From assembly GCA_003223595.1 (NCBI GenBank), contig QHVR01000059.1, forward strand, positions 1 through 6,841: a stretch of DNA of 6,841 bases. The letters run 5' to 3'. A model generated the notes under the pieces. That model saw nothing but the letters and a program-made list of their open reading frames with translations. It did no database searches and was not told the DNA's origin. This document shows positions 6,289 to 6,841 of the stretch, one piece after another (position 1 is the first letter of the stretch; every line of letters starts with the position of its first letter). The position numbers were made by a program, and so were the translations under genes. The stretch is from Acidobacteriota bacterium (lineage in GTDB: Bacteria > Acidobacteriota > Terriglobia > Terriglobales > Acidobacteriaceae).

Positions 6289-6510
6289 TGCTTCGACCTG
6301 AAAGAAACTCTTCTGATCACAAGTCACCGCTTGGAATTACTTCTGCTGCTCCGGTTCCCGTTAGGAACCCTCGAAGCCTTCTCATGCATAGCCTCTAGTT
6401 CGCCGACACCCACCCCTGAACGATACAACGCGCTATATTCCCCGATTGAAAGTTTGGAAGAAGGAAGGCTCGTGTTTCACACTCTGCGAGACCTCCTGAA
6501 CGACAGAGTT
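6289..6510. other. Intergenic stretch between tRNA-Asp and the receptor gene
   Basis: No gene was recognised here. A 65-codon plus frame (6331-6528) runs into the antisense of the receptor 3' end and has no domain signature. A compact hairpin at 6353-6369 is listed separately. A weaker dyad ACTCTG/CAGAGT (6481-6486 and 6504-6509) with a 17-base loop lies just past the receptor stop codon, but has no T run. Confidence 0.4.
6353..6369. repeat. Hairpin GGTTCC / GGAACC
   Basis: Six perfect pairs, GGTTCC (6353-6358) and GGAACC (6364-6369), close the loop CGTTA. It stands 64 bases past the tRNA-Asp CCA on the plus strand and about 140 bases past the receptor stop on the minus strand. Neither side has a T-rich tail, so I do not call it a terminator. 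Confidence 0.35.
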
Positions 6511-6840
6511 TTAGAAGTGAAAACCTAGTTCGGCCGTATAGGTCCGTGGGGTCAAGAAATGTGTTCCGCTGAAGGTGGACAAGAAGTTATAAAGCGCAAC
6601 TTTGTTGCTAACGTTGATCGCTGTTAAACGAAGGCTCCACTTGTACTTGTCCCCGCGAAAGATATTGTCGTCTCCCACGGCGATGTCGAACAAGTGCCGA
6701 GGCGCAATCCGCGGCGGATTGTGATCGTCGTTCTCGGTTCCCGGTGCCGGAATTGTGACTCGCGTGGATCCGTACTGCGATGGCGCACAAGTCGTCAGAG
6801 CGGTGCTCAACGTGGGAAACACGCTGCCACAGTGCAGTCC
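6511..6840 (-). CDS. TonB-dependent outer-membrane receptor, C-terminal end only
   Basis: The frame is open from the right edge of the window (GLHCGSVFPTLSTAL) to a TAA at 6513-6511, giving the last 109 residues; the start lies outside. An internal GTG at 6822 is not the start. The sequence NPPRIAPRHLFDIAVGDDNI, then KWSLRLTAINVSNKVALYNF, then LSTFSGTHFLTPRTYTAELG, resembles the last strands of large TonB-dependent receptors of Acidobacteriota, which usually carry an N-terminal carboxypeptidase-regulatory-like domain, a plug and a beta barrel. The protein ends in ...YTAELGFHF with alternating hydrophobic residues and a terminal Phe, the signal read by the BAM complex for outer-membrane insertion. 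Substrate, often a glycan fragment or siderophore in this family, cannot be inferred from this part. The 3' end is 222 bases from the degenerate tRNA-Asp. Confidence 0.88.
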   Translation of the reverse strand, partial: GLHCGSVFPTLSTALTTCAPSQYGSTRVTIPAPGTENDDHNPPRIAPRHLFDIAVGDDNIFRGDKYKWSLRLTAINVSNKVALYNFLSTFSGTHFLTPRTYTAELGFHF

Positions 6841-6841
6841 A

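Noticed and set aside
6084..6398. 104-codon plus frame containing GGVVQLVRTPACHAGGRGSS
   Set aside because: This is the translation of the tRNA-Asp gene, a well-known type of false protein call; the rest shows no domain.
6481..6509. ACTCTG/CAGAGT dyad as terminator of the receptor gene
   Set aside because: Only six pairs with a 17-base loop and no T tract on the minus strand.
1..6841. CRISPR array or transposon ends
   Set aside because: No regularly spaced repeats of CRISPR length, no transposase and no long terminal inverted repeats were seen on reading both strands.

Overview
The window reads like a chromosomal segment of an Acidobacteriota soil bacterium (or a metagenome contig from one). 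The reasons are the family mix and the wording of the proteins: a CRTAC1-type FG-GAP/ASPIC protein, a secreted TPR protein, a PQQ dehydrogenase with an internal haem c domain, and the C-terminus of a large TonB-dependent receptor of a type abundant in that phylum. This placement rests on recalled family resemblance, not on a search.

Left part (1-5196), dense and ordinary in layout: the 3' end of a CRTAC1 family gene (+) meets a secreted TPR gene (-) tail to tail across 22 bases. The TPR gene is divergent from a quinoprotein dehydrogenase gene (+), with about 150 bases of shared upstream DNA. All three products carry or are expected to carry export signals, so this is a cell-envelope/periplasm locus. 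The dehydrogenase would oxidise a sugar or alcohol outside the cytoplasm and pass electrons through its own haem c.

Middle part (5197-6510), gene-poor for about 1.3 kb: I see no convincing protein gene. It holds two damaged tRNA genes. On the minus strand is the 3' half only of an initiator tRNA-fMet (CAT), from the anticodon stem-loop to the encoded CCA, followed by a terminator-like hairpin. On the plus strand is a tRNA-Asp (GTC) with a mismatched anticodon stem and extra bases after the T arm. Between them lie short inverted and direct repeats. The fMet half-gene is what is left behind when an integrative element inserts in a tRNA gene, so the DNA to its right may be the edge or the relic of a genomic island.

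Right end (6511-6840): the last 109 codons of a TonB-dependent receptor on the minus strand, ending in an outer-membrane beta-barrel signal; its start lies beyond the window.

No CRISPR array, transposase or recognisable integrase gene was found. The most interesting feature is the tRNA-fMet attachment-site scar with its surrounding repeats; the second is the haem c domain inserted inside the quinoprotein propeller.
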